From the NCBI RefSeq assembly GCF_900110755.1, contig NZ_FOFF01000037.1, positions 26,294-90,293 of the forward strand: 64,000 nucleotides of DNA, read 5' to 3'. Below, in pieces: positions 27,051 to 34,727 of the stretch (positions are counted from its first letter, which is position 1; each line of letters starts with the position of its first letter). Both the position numbers and the translations under genes were made by a program. This stretch comes from Streptomyces sp. yr375 (GTDB taxonomy: Bacteria > Actinomycetota > Actinomycetes > Streptomycetales > Streptomycetaceae). A model generated the notes under the pieces. It worked only from the letters and a program-made list of their open reading frames with translations, was not told where the DNA came from and ran no database searches.

Positions 27051-28145
27051 TCAGTAGCGCAGCACGCCCGCGATCGCGGCCGCCTCGCCCAGCGCGCCGT
27101 CCGGTACGAACCGCACGTCCGCGCCGGTCTCCAGGCACTGTTCGACGATCTCGTCCACGATGTCCTCGCGGGCGTCGAGGTCGCCGCTCACGGCCGGGAC
27201 GAGATGGGCGCCGTCGTCGCGCACCGTCACCCGGTAGTTCTCCTCGACGGCCAGCAGCCGCACCCGGCCCTCCCGGGCGTTCTGCCAGACCTCGTCGACG
27301 CCGGCCGCGAACATCCGGTGGCCGCGGGCCGAGTCGAGGACCCGGGCCAGCGCGGACGTGTCCCGGCGGGCCTCGGCGTCGTGCCGCGGACGCACCGCCT
27401 GCCACACGGCGTCCGGCGCGGCGTGGGAGAGCCCGCCGTGCAGGATGTGCACCGCCTCCCGGGTGACCGAGCCCAACTCGTCGAGGCAGGACAGCGCCGC
27501 CTGCGTGCCGGTGACGTACAGCGGCCGCGGATCCTCCCGCAGCAGGCGGGCCACGGCGGTGTCGGCGTCGCGCAGGAAGTGCCGGGTGTCCTCGTCGCGG
27601 AAGGTGCTGGGCGGGTCGCCGATCCGCTCCTGGCGCTCGGCGTCGAAGTTCTCCCGGTCGCGGGTCAGCGGGAAGCCGCCCGCGTGCTCCTCGGTGACCC
27701 GGTCCGCGCCGCCGTTCCACAGGGTGACGCGGTCGGCGGAGACCGCCAGCACCCAGAACGGCCGTTCGGCGGCCTGCGCGGAGACCAGGTTGCGGGTCAG
27801 GAAGGTGTCGGAGAGCACGACCCGCTCGGGGACGGCGCGGGCCAGCGACCACACCTGGTGCTCGCCCGGGGCGGCGTAGATGACCAGGCCGTCCTCGGGG
27901 TGCGCCAGGTCGATCTCGGCGAGGGCCCGGTCGAGCTGCCCGGCGACGTCGGCGCGCCGCTTGCGGGTCACCGCCGGGTCGCTGTCCAACTGTTTCTTCG
28001 CCTCGGCCACGACATTGCGCAGCCGGACCCGGTCCTCGGCGTTCCCGGGTTCGCGGCGATGGGTCGGCGTCAGCACGGACACCGCGGGGTAGGGACGCGG
28101 GCGGCGCAGTTCGGAGAGGGTCGCGGGGCTCAGTGCGTGCTCCAT
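27051..28145 (-). CDS. baeRF-type protein (bacterial archaeo-eukaryotic release factor domain, family 3-like)
   Basis: 364 aa. The N-terminal ALSPATLSELRRPRPYPAVS and the following SVLTPTHRREPGNAEDRVRL, then an eRF1-like core (VHILHGGLSHAAPDAV) and a C-terminal L7Ae-like part (VRLLAVEENYRV ... VSGDLDAREDIVDEIVEQC), match the baeRF proteins that comparative genomics links to ribosome rescue or rRNA-targeting functions. They are often mislabelled 'chemotaxis protein'. ATG at 28145 begins the conserved region; no strong ribosome site is seen. It is monocistronic and divergent from a hydrolase gene. Confidence 0.75.
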   Translation of the reverse strand: MEHALSPATLSELRRPRPYPAVSVLTPTHRREPGNAEDRVRLRNVVAEAKKQLDSDPAVTRKRRADVAGQLDRALAEIDLAHPEDGLVIYAAPGEHQVWSLARAVPERVVLSDTFLTRNLVSAQAAERPFWVLAVSADRVTLWNGGADRVTEEHAGGFPLTRDRENFDAERQERIGDPPSTFRDEDTRHFLRDADTAVARLLREDPRPLYVTGTQAALSCLDELGSVTREAVHILHGGLSHAAPDAVWQAVRPRHDAEARRDTSALARVLDSARGHRMFAAGVDEVWQNAREGRVRLLAVEENYRVTVRDDGAHLVPAVSGDLDAREDIVDEIVEQCLETGADVRFVPDGALGEAAAIAGVLRY

Positions 28146-28282
28146 AACAGCACGATAGGTCCGAATCGTCCGGCGGGCACTTCCCGAACTCCCCGGCGCA
28201 CGACGGTGACGGCGGCCTCGCGGCCGGTTACGGTACGCGTCAGTAACCGGGACCGGACCGCACCGCACCGCAGGAGGCACCC

Positions 28283-29065
28283 ATGCCGCAGCTCGAAGTC
28301 GACGGCGCAGCACTCACGTACGACGACGAGGGCCCGCGCGACGGCGACGGCGTGCCCCTGGTCTTCGTGCACGGCTGGACGGCGAACCGGCACCGCTGGG
28401 ACCACCAGGTGGCGCACTTCGCCGAGCGGCGCCGGGTGATCCGGTTCGACCTGCGCGGGCACGGCGAGAGCGGCGGGGCGGGCGTGAAGACGGTCGCGGA
28501 ACTGGCGAACGACCTCCTCGCCCTCCTCGACCACCTGGGCGTCGAGCGGTTCGTGCCGGTCGGCCACTCGATGGGCGGGATGATCGCGCAGACCGTCGCC
28601 CTCTCCCACCCCGAGCGCGTCGAGCGCATGGTCCTGGTGAACTCCATCGGCCGCATGACGTACAGCCGCGGCCGGGGCCTGCTGATGGGGGCCTCGACGC
28701 TCGTCCCGTTCAAACTGTTCGTCGCCGCCAACATCCAGCGCGCCTTCGCCCCGGGCTACCCCCGCGACGAGATCCGCGCGTACGTGAAGGCGTCCGCGGC
28801 CACTCCGCGCGAGGTCGTCATGACGCTGTACGGCGCCATGCGGGCCTTCGACGTCCTGGACCGGGTCGGGCAGATCCAGGCCCCCACGCTGATGATCCAC
28901 GGCTACCACGACATCCAGCTCCCGGTGCGGCAGATGCTGCGGATGGCCAAGGCGTACCCGGACGCCACCGTCCGCATCCTCGACGCCGGCCATGAACTCC
29001 CCGTCGAGAAGCCGGCCGAGCTGACCGCGGCGATCGACGCGTTCGTGAGCGGCCCGTCCGCGTAA
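28283..29065 (+). CDS. Alpha/beta hydrolase
   Basis: 260 aa. The oxyanion HGW lies at 30-32 (FVHGWTANRHRW), the nucleophile Ser96 is in VGHSMGGM, and the catalytic His is in DAGHELP (about 238). The general form is that of haloperoxidase/esterase-like hydrolases (FDLRGHGES, MIHGYHD). CAGGAGGCACCC gives a strong ribosome site before 28283. It is divergent from the baeRF gene and convergent with the FMN glutamate-synthase-like gene. Substrate unknown. Confidence 0.87.
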   Translation: MPQLEVDGAALTYDDEGPRDGDGVPLVFVHGWTANRHRWDHQVAHFAERRRVIRFDLRGHGESGGAGVKTVAELANDLLALLDHLGVERFVPVGHSMGGMIAQTVALSHPERVERMVLVNSIGRMTYSRGRGLLMGASTLVPFKLFVAANIQRAFAPGYPRDEIRAYVKASAATPREVVMTLYGAMRAFDVLDRVGQIQAPTLMIHGYHDIQLPVRQMLRMAKAYPDATVRILDAGHELPVEKPAELTAAIDAFVSGPSA

Positions 29066-29076
29066 CCGCCTTGGCG

Positions 29077-30534
29077 TCAGCGGAAGTTGTCCGGATCCGC
29101 TCCCTTCCAGTCCGCCGCCCACGACTGCGGGGGCCCGGCGAGGAGTTCGCCCGGCGCGAGCCACTCGTACAGCTCCGCGTACGAGCGCGGCGGGCCCGGG
29201 TCCGCCCGCCGGACCAGATGGGCGGGGGTCAGCTCGCCCGGCGCGCGGACGCCCATCGCCGCCATGACCGCGACGGCGTCGCGCACCGTCTCCCGCTGGT
29301 AGCGCCGGACCCGGTCGGCCCCGGCGGCCACGTCCACGGCGCGCTCCCGCAGCGGGTCCTGCGTCGCGACGCCGGACGGGCAGTCGCCGGTGTGGCAGCG
29401 CCGGGCGCGGACGCAGCCGACGGCGAGCATCATCGCGCGGGCCGCGTTCGTGTAATCGGCGCCCTGGACAAGGCGTTTGACGAGGTCCGGGCCGGTGGCC
29501 ACCCAGCCGCTCGCCCCGATCCGGACCCGGCCGCGCAGTCCGACACCGACCAGCGCGTTGTGCACGGTGATCAGCCCCTCGGTGAGCGGCATGCCGAGGC
29601 GTCCGGCGAATCCGGTGGGCGCTGCGCCCGTGCCGCCCTCCGACCCGTCCACCACCACGAAGTCGGGCGTCACGCCCTCCGCCAGCATCGCCCTGCACAC
29701 CGCGAGGAACTCCTGCCGCGACCCCACGCACAGCTTGACCCCGACCGGCTTGCCGCCCGCCGACTCCCGCAACCGGCCCAGGAACAGCACCAGTTCCCGG
29801 GGCGTCGAGAACACCCGGTGGCAGGGCGGAGACACCACCGGCTCACCCACCGGCACCCGCCGCTCCCGGGCGACCTCGGCGTTCACCTTCACCCCCGGCA
29901 GCACCCCGCCGCCGCCCGCCGCCGCCCCCTGGGACAGCTTCAGCGACACGCACTTCACCTCGGGCAGCGCCGCCTTGTCCGCGAACTCCCGTACGTCGAA
30001 ACCCCCGTCGGCGGTGCGGCAGCCGAAGTACCCCGTCCCGATCTCCCAGATGAGATCGCCGCCGCCCCGCAGGTGGTACTCCGACAGTCCGCCCTCCCCG
30101 GTGTCCTGCGCGAAACGGCCCAGCGCCGCACCCCGGTTGAGGGCGAGGACCGCGTGCGAGGACAGTGCCCCGAAACTCATCGCGGACACGTTGAGCAGCG
30201 CCATGTCGTACGGCTGGACGCAGTCGGGCCCGCCCACCCGCACCACCGGCGCCTCCTCGGCCGCCTCGACGGGGTGCAGCGAGGGCACCAGGAACTCGTC
30301 CCGGTCTTCCTCGCCTTCGTCGAGCACCCGCGCCGCCGGATACCGCAGCCGCCCGGTCAACGGGTGGCCCCGCAGTACGGGGCGGCGGCGTTGCAGCAGG
30401 TCCCGGCCGCCCAGGCAGGTCAGCGCCAGCGCCGGGACGGCTGCGAGCCACCACCGGGCGGACAGGGCGCACGCGGCGGCCGTCGTCCCGGCGGCGGCGA
30501 GGGCGACGAGCAGCAGCGGCAGGAACCGGCGCAC
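29077..30534 (-). CDS. Membrane-anchored FMN-binding glutamate synthase-like protein
   Basis: 485 aa. Two N-terminal hydrophobic segments (about 3-22 and 28-43) anchor a large TIM-barrel related to the synthase domain of GltB. It has AMSFGALSS, FVVVDGSEGGTGAAPTGFAG (FMN site) and the Cys-rich CVRARRCHTGDCPSGVATQ, which matches the [3Fe-4S] cluster region of glutamate synthases. The glutaminase domain is absent, so it is one of the stand-alone 'GltS-like' proteins of unclear role. The GTG start immediately follows the stop of the upstream peptidase-like gene (TGAGTG), which indicates co-translation. Confidence 0.85.
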   Translation of the reverse strand: MRRFLPLLLVALAAAGTTAAACALSARWWLAAVPALALTCLGGRDLLQRRRPVLRGHPLTGRLRYPAARVLDEGEEDRDEFLVPSLHPVEAAEEAPVVRVGGPDCVQPYDMALLNVSAMSFGALSSHAVLALNRGAALGRFAQDTGEGGLSEYHLRGGGDLIWEIGTGYFGCRTADGGFDVREFADKAALPEVKCVSLKLSQGAAAGGGGVLPGVKVNAEVARERRVPVGEPVVSPPCHRVFSTPRELVLFLGRLRESAGGKPVGVKLCVGSRQEFLAVCRAMLAEGVTPDFVVVDGSEGGTGAAPTGFAGRLGMPLTEGLITVHNALVGVGLRGRVRIGASGWVATGPDLVKRLVQGADYTNAARAMMLAVGCVRARRCHTGDCPSGVATQDPLRERAVDVAAGADRVRRYQRETVRDAVAVMAAMGVRAPGELTPAHLVRRADPGPPRSYAELYEWLAPGELLAGPPQSWAADWKGADPDNFR

Positions 30535-32190
30535 TCAGCCGTCGTCCTCGTCGGGCCCGCAGGAACTGCCGCTGGGCGGCAGGGAGCCGTACAGCAGGAA
30601 GTCGTCGACCTTGCGGTGCACGCACTTGGACGACCCGTAACCGGTGTGCCCCTCACCCTTGTTGTCGAGCACCACGGCCGAGGAACCGAGCCGCTTCGCC
30701 GTCTCCACGGTCCACCGGTACGGCGTCGCCGGGTCGCCGCGCGTGCCGACCAGCAGCATCTTCGGCGTGCGCAGGTTCTTCACCTCGTCGCGGATGAAGT
30801 CGGTGCCCTTGGGACGGCCGTAGCACATCAGGACCTCGGTGAGGCGGTACTGCCCGAACACCGGTGACGCCTTGTCGTACGCGGCCCGCAGCCGTCGCAG
30901 GTCCGACGTGAACTGCCCGGCGCTGGGACGGTCCGGGTCGTCCGCGCAGTTGATCGCCATCAGCGCCGCGGGCAGGTTGTCGAGGGGCACGTCCTCCGCG
31001 TCGACCAGCGCCCCGGGAGTCGGCTCGACGCGGCCCGGCGCCCGCAGCGGGAAGGGCAGCGGATGCGGCAGCGGGAGTGGGTGGAGGAGCGGGAAGGCGA
31101 AGCCGCCGGCCGCGAAGCCCATCACCCCGCTGGCGTCGCCGCTCTCGATGAGCTGGGCCAGCGCCCGCTCCAGCAACGGCCACAACTGCCTGCTGTACAG
31201 CCCCTGTCCGAGAGCGCCGACGAGATCCTGACCGGAGAAGTCGGCGCCGAAGTCCGTCGGCACCGGATCGTCGTCGAGCGAGCGGACGAGCCGCACGACC
31301 TCCTCGCGGGCCACGCGCGGATCCTGCCCGAACGGGCAGGCGATGTCCTTCACGCACCAGCCGACGAAGTCGTCCAGCGCCACCTGCTGCCCCCGCGCGC
31401 CCGCGATCCCCTGCTCCGTGAGCGGTTCGGTCAGCGTGTCGACGCCGTCCAGGACCAGCCGGCCGACCCGGTCGGGGAACCGGGCGGCGTAGACCGCGCC
31501 GAGCCGGGTGCCGTACGAGAAGCCCAGGTAGGTGAGCTTCTTGTCGCCGAGCGCCTGGCGCATCACGTCCAGGTCGCGCGCCGCGTCGACGGTGCCGATG
31601 TGCGGCAGGACCGGGCCGGAGTGCTCCACGCAGTCGGCGGCGGCCCGCTTCAGGCGGGCGAGGAGGGCCCGCGGATCGGCGCGCGCCGACTCGTCGTCCA
31701 GCGAGGCCAGCCCGCTGTCCTCGCCGTCCCCGCAGCTCACGGGGGAGGAGCGGCCGACGCCCCGGGGGTCGAAGGTGACCACGTCGTAGGCGTCGGTCAG
31801 ATCCATGAACTCCTTGCCGCTGTAGGCGAGTTCAGGGACGCCCGCGCCGCCGGGGCCGCCGAAGTTGAGCACCACCGAGCCGCGTCTGTGGCCGGTGGCC
31901 CGGTAGCGGGCGAGCGCGAGGTCGAGCGTGCGGGCCTTGGGGCGGGCGTAGTCGAGGGGGACGGTCAGCTTGGCGCACTGGAGGTCCTTGGGCATGCCCT
32001 CGCCCTTGCACGCCGACCACACGATCTTCTGGCCGTAGAACCGGGACAGGTCCGGGCGGTCGTCGGCGTCGGTGGCGCGGTGCGCGGTGGCCGTCGGCAG
32101 GCCCGCGCCCAGCAGGGTCAGTGCGGCGGTCGCGGCGAGCGCGCAGCGTCGCAGCCCGGGCCCGGGCCGCCTCGGCAGCTTGGCCAGCAT
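30535..32190 (-). CDS. Secreted alpha/beta hydrolase, tripeptidyl aminopeptidase (SlpD/TAP)-like
   Basis: 551 aa. Signal peptide LRRCALAATAALTLLGAGLPTATA (about 13-36 region). The catalytic domain has GGPGGAGVPEL (oxyanion, HGGPG-like) and the nucleophile in YLGFSYGTRLG (about 215). A C-terminal TAP-like domain contains TPKMLLVGTRGDPATPY and the catalytic His in EGHTGYGS. It should release N-terminal peptides outside the cell. An odd proline-rich insertion (HPLPLPHPLPFPL) sits in the cap region. ATG at 32190 follows TTGGAGG. It is directly coupled to the FMN protein downstream, an unusual pairing. Divergent from the chaplin gene. Confidence 0.87.
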   Translation of the reverse strand: MLAKLPRRPGPGLRRCALAATAALTLLGAGLPTATAHRATDADDRPDLSRFYGQKIVWSACKGEGMPKDLQCAKLTVPLDYARPKARTLDLALARYRATGHRRGSVVLNFGGPGGAGVPELAYSGKEFMDLTDAYDVVTFDPRGVGRSSPVSCGDGEDSGLASLDDESARADPRALLARLKRAAADCVEHSGPVLPHIGTVDAARDLDVMRQALGDKKLTYLGFSYGTRLGAVYAARFPDRVGRLVLDGVDTLTEPLTEQGIAGARGQQVALDDFVGWCVKDIACPFGQDPRVAREEVVRLVRSLDDDPVPTDFGADFSGQDLVGALGQGLYSRQLWPLLERALAQLIESGDASGVMGFAAGGFAFPLLHPLPLPHPLPFPLRAPGRVEPTPGALVDAEDVPLDNLPAALMAINCADDPDRPSAGQFTSDLRRLRAAYDKASPVFGQYRLTEVLMCYGRPKGTDFIRDEVKNLRTPKMLLVGTRGDPATPYRWTVETAKRLGSSAVVLDNKGEGHTGYGSSKCVHRKVDDFLLYGSLPPSGSSCGPDEDDG

Positions 32191-32374
32191 CAGTGCCTCC
32201 AAGGACGCCCGCAGCGGTCCGGGAACGGCGCCCTCGATCACGATAAGCGGCCTCCGCACGACCCGCCTCCGGGCGGCCTGGACACCGCCCGGCAGCCCCT
32301 TCGGCGGCCCCTGCGCCGGGGGGTGACATCAGTTCGACGCAGCGGGCACCCAATGGGGTGAAAGGGGGTTCAGG

Positions 32375-32403
32375 CATAACGCGGGATGCCTCGCGGGCGT
32401 TCT
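32375..32403 (+). promoter_or_regulatory. Possible ECF (BldN-like) promoter of the chaplin gene
   Basis: CATAAC (32375-32380) is followed after 17 nt by CGTTCT (32398-32403), close to the BldN consensus CGTAAC-N16-CGTTGA. BldN drives chaplin and rodlin genes in Streptomyces (established knowledge). Two hexamer positions deviate and the spacer is 1 nt long, so the assignment is tentative. The predicted transcript start would be about 45 nt before the chaplin ATG. Confidence 0.3.
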
Positions 32404-32453
32404 ATCGGGTGCGGGCGAGTGCCCGCGATCCATGTCTGGAAGGCAGGGACCCC

Positions 32454-33170
32454 ATGAGACGGGTTACCCGAACCGGTGTGCTGGCCGTCGCCGCAGTCTC
32501 CGGCGCGATGGCCGTGACACTGCCCGCACACGCCGACTCGGCGGCGAACGGCTCCGCGGCCGGCTCACCCGGGCTGATCTCCGGCAACGGTGTGCAGCTC
32601 CCGGTGAACCTCCCGGTGAACCTGTGCGGGAACACGGTGAACGTGGCGGGACTGCTGAACCCCGCCGCGGGCAACACCTGTGCCGACAAGGGCGAGGCCG
32701 CCGCCCCCGGGGCGCACGGTGCCGCGTCGGACGGCGGCGCCACGGCTAACGGCGGCGCGCAGGACTCGCCGGGCGTCCTGTCCGGCAACGGGGTCCAGTT
32801 GCCGGTCCACCTCCCGGTGAACGTCAGCGGCAACAGCGTGAACGTCGTCGGCATCGCGAACCCGGCGTTCGGCAACGAGTCCGTCAACGCCTCCGGCGAG
32901 GAGCCCGCGCGGCCCGTCGAGCCCGCGCCGCAGCCGCCGGTGCGGCACGACAACCCGCCGTCCGAGCCCCAGCACCCGGGCCCGAAGCCCGCCGCGCACA
33001 CCCCCGCCCACGCCCCCGCCCTCGCGGCCCAGGCCAAAGCGCCCGAGGCCGTGTCCTCGCTGGCCCGCACGGGAGCCGACGCCACCCTGCCCGCCCTCGC
33101 CGGCAGCACGGCCATGGTGCTCGGCGGAGCGGCCCTCTACCGCAGGTTCCGCCCGCGCACGGAGCGCTGA
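32454..33170 (+). CDS. Long chaplin with sortase signal (ChpA/B/C type)
   Basis: 238 aa. Signal peptide 1-27 (ends LPAHA). Chaplin domain 1 spans about 38-78 with Cys58 (NLCGN) and Cys76 (GNTC). Chaplin domain 2 spans about 105-145, in which both Cys are replaced by Ser (NVSGN, GNES). A Pro/Ala/His-rich wall-spanning linker (about 150-200) leads to the sorting signal LARTG (203-207), a hydrophobic segment and an RRFRPRTER tail. Long chaplins are attached to peptidoglycan by sortase and display amyloid-forming surfactant domains that let aerial hyphae emerge. ATG at 32454 starts the signal peptide. Transcription is probably developmental. Confidence 0.93.
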   Translation: MRRVTRTGVLAVAAVSGAMAVTLPAHADSAANGSAAGSPGLISGNGVQLPVNLPVNLCGNTVNVAGLLNPAAGNTCADKGEAAAPGAHGAASDGGATANGGAQDSPGVLSGNGVQLPVHLPVNVSGNSVNVVGIANPAFGNESVNASGEEPARPVEPAPQPPVRHDNPPSEPQHPGPKPAAHTPAHAPALAAQAKAPEAVSSLARTGADATLPALAGSTAMVLGGAALYRRFRPRTER

Positions 33171-33214
33171 CCGCCGTCTCCTGCCGTGAGGACGGCCGGT
33201 AGGTCGGCCCGGTC

Positions 33215-33252
33215 GGCCCGCAGGCCCCCGTGGAAGCAGGGGGCCTGCGGCC
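33215..33252 (+). terminator. Rho-independent-like terminator after the chaplin gene
   Basis: GCAGGCCCCC (33220-33229) pairs perfectly with GGGGGCCTGC (33239-33248) across a 9-nt loop. Flanking GGCC arms extend the stem with one bulged C. It lies 45 nt after the chaplin stop and before the GNAT gene. Confidence 0.7.
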
Positions 33253-33297
33253 GTAATCCCCTTGTGAGGGGTGCGCCGGGATGCTGGAGTGGGCCGT

Positions 33298-34074
33298 ATG
33301 GATCATGCCGCGGTACTCGCCCTGTACGACCGGGAGATGCGCGAAGGCGCGCGCCCCGAGACCTCCGACGCCCGTGTCGAGCGGACCGGGGGCGTGGTCC
33401 GGCACATCGGCGGCGAGGGCGGCTGGAGCGGTGTCCTCTGGTCGGACCTGGACTCCGCCGACGCCGACGCGGCGATCGCGGAGCACGTCGCCCACTTCAC
33501 CCGGCTCGGCCACGAGTTCGAGTGGAAGCTGTACGGGCACGACCGCCCGGCTGACCTCGGGCAACGGCTCACGGCGGCCGGTTTCACGGCCGATCCGCAG
33601 GAGACCCTGATGATCGGCGAGACGGCCGACCAACTCGGCGACGCCGAACCGCCCGAGGGCGTCCGCATCGTCCCCGTCACCGACCGGGCGGGCATCGAGC
33701 TCATGGTCGAGGCGAACGAGAAGGCCTTCGGCCACGACGGCTCCTGGCTGCGCGACCTCCTGCACGCCCGCCTCGGCGCCGAGCCCGACGTGTTCGTCGC
33801 CCTCCTCGCCATGGCCGGGGACGTGCCGGTGAGTTCGGCGCGGATGGAACTGATCCCCGGCACGAGCTTCGCCGGGCTGTGGGGCGGCGGCACCGTCGAG
33901 GCCTGGCGCGGCCGAGGCGTCTACCGGGCGCTGATCGCCCACCGCGCCCGCATCGCCGCCGAGCGCGGCTACCGCTACCTCCAGGTCGACGCCTCCGACC
34001 AGAGCCGTCCCATCCTCCAACGCCTCGGCTTCGCGGCCCTGAGCACGACGACGCCGTACGTGTACGCGAAGTAG
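33298..34074 (+). CDS. GNAT-family N-acetyltransferase
   Basis: 258 aa. The C-terminal GNAT fold includes the acetyl-CoA-binding motif VEAWRGRGVYRALI (about 199-212, R/Q-x-x-G-x-G/A type) followed by YRYLQVDASDQSRPILQRLGF. The N-terminal half is a less conserved GNAT-like domain (FTRLGHEFEWKLYG), so this is likely a tandem/two-domain acetyltransferase. Substrate unknown. ATG at 33298 has GGAG about 10 nt upstream. Convergent with the GlsB-like gene across 97 nt of G-rich DNA without a clear hairpin. Confidence 0.85.
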   Translation: MDHAAVLALYDREMREGARPETSDARVERTGGVVRHIGGEGGWSGVLWSDLDSADADAAIAEHVAHFTRLGHEFEWKLYGHDRPADLGQRLTAAGFTADPQETLMIGETADQLGDAEPPEGVRIVPVTDRAGIELMVEANEKAFGHDGSWLRDLLHARLGAEPDVFVALLAMAGDVPVSSARMELIPGTSFAGLWGGGTVEAWRGRGVYRALIAHRARIAAERGYRYLQVDASDQSRPILQRLGFAALSTTTPYVYAK

Positions 34075-34171
34075 GCGGTGAGCGGTAGGGGGAGAGAGGG
34101 AGGGGCGGGGAGTGGGGCGGGAGGGGCGACGCCGTGGGAGAGGTGCCGGTCCGGCGGTGTCGCCCCGTCCG

Positions 34172-34435
34172 TCAGCGCCGTCCCTTCGCCCGGTCCAGTG
34201 CCGCCACGCCCACCGCGGCGAGGGCGATCTGGATGAGCCACTCGATCCAGTCGACGCCCTTGGTGTCGGCCACGCCGAGCCCGGTGGCGAGCGCCGAGCC
34301 GATCAGCGCGGCCACGATGCCGACGCCGATCGTCCACAGCACTCCGATGCGTTGACGGCCCGGGACGACGAGCCGTCCCAGTACGCCGATGATGATGCCG
34401 ATGAAGATGGCACTGATGAGGCCGTCGATCTCCAT
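34172..34435 (-). CDS. GlsB/YeaQ/YmgE-family stress membrane protein
   Basis: 87 aa with three hydrophobic segments (about 5-22, 33-51, 64-81). The Gly-rich pattern ISAIFIGIIIGVLGRLVVPG is typical of the transglycosylase-associated/GlsB family, small inner-membrane proteins of the general stress response. ATG at 34435 follows GGAGGGGCGGAG. The 292-nt region upstream, shared with the divergent secreted-protein gene, holds an AT-richer patch near 34560-34640 but no promoter I can name. Confidence 0.88.
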   Translation of the reverse strand: MEIDGLISAIFIGIIIGVLGRLVVPGRQRIGVLWTIGVGIVAALIGSALATGLGVADTKGVDWIEWLIQIALAAVGVAALDRAKGRR

Positions 34436-34727
34436 CTCCGCCCCTCCGCTTCTCCGTGGGACCCCGATGCAGTGCTTGTGCCCGCTGCGCGCCGGGGCAG
34501 TCCGCCGCGCCGGGCGGCGCTCGAAGCGTTGACGTTTCCACGCACGCTCATTGCCCGCGTTTGATGTTCACCGGGCGGGCATGCCATGTACCTTTCAAAT
34601 CAGTCCACGCGTGTAGAGCCTGCGGAACCCTTCGATGTGGGGTCTACGCGCGCAGATCAGGCGCCCGCACCCGCCTCGTGTCCTTTCGTGTCTTCTTCGT
34701 GCCCCCCATCTCACGGAGGTTCGCCGG

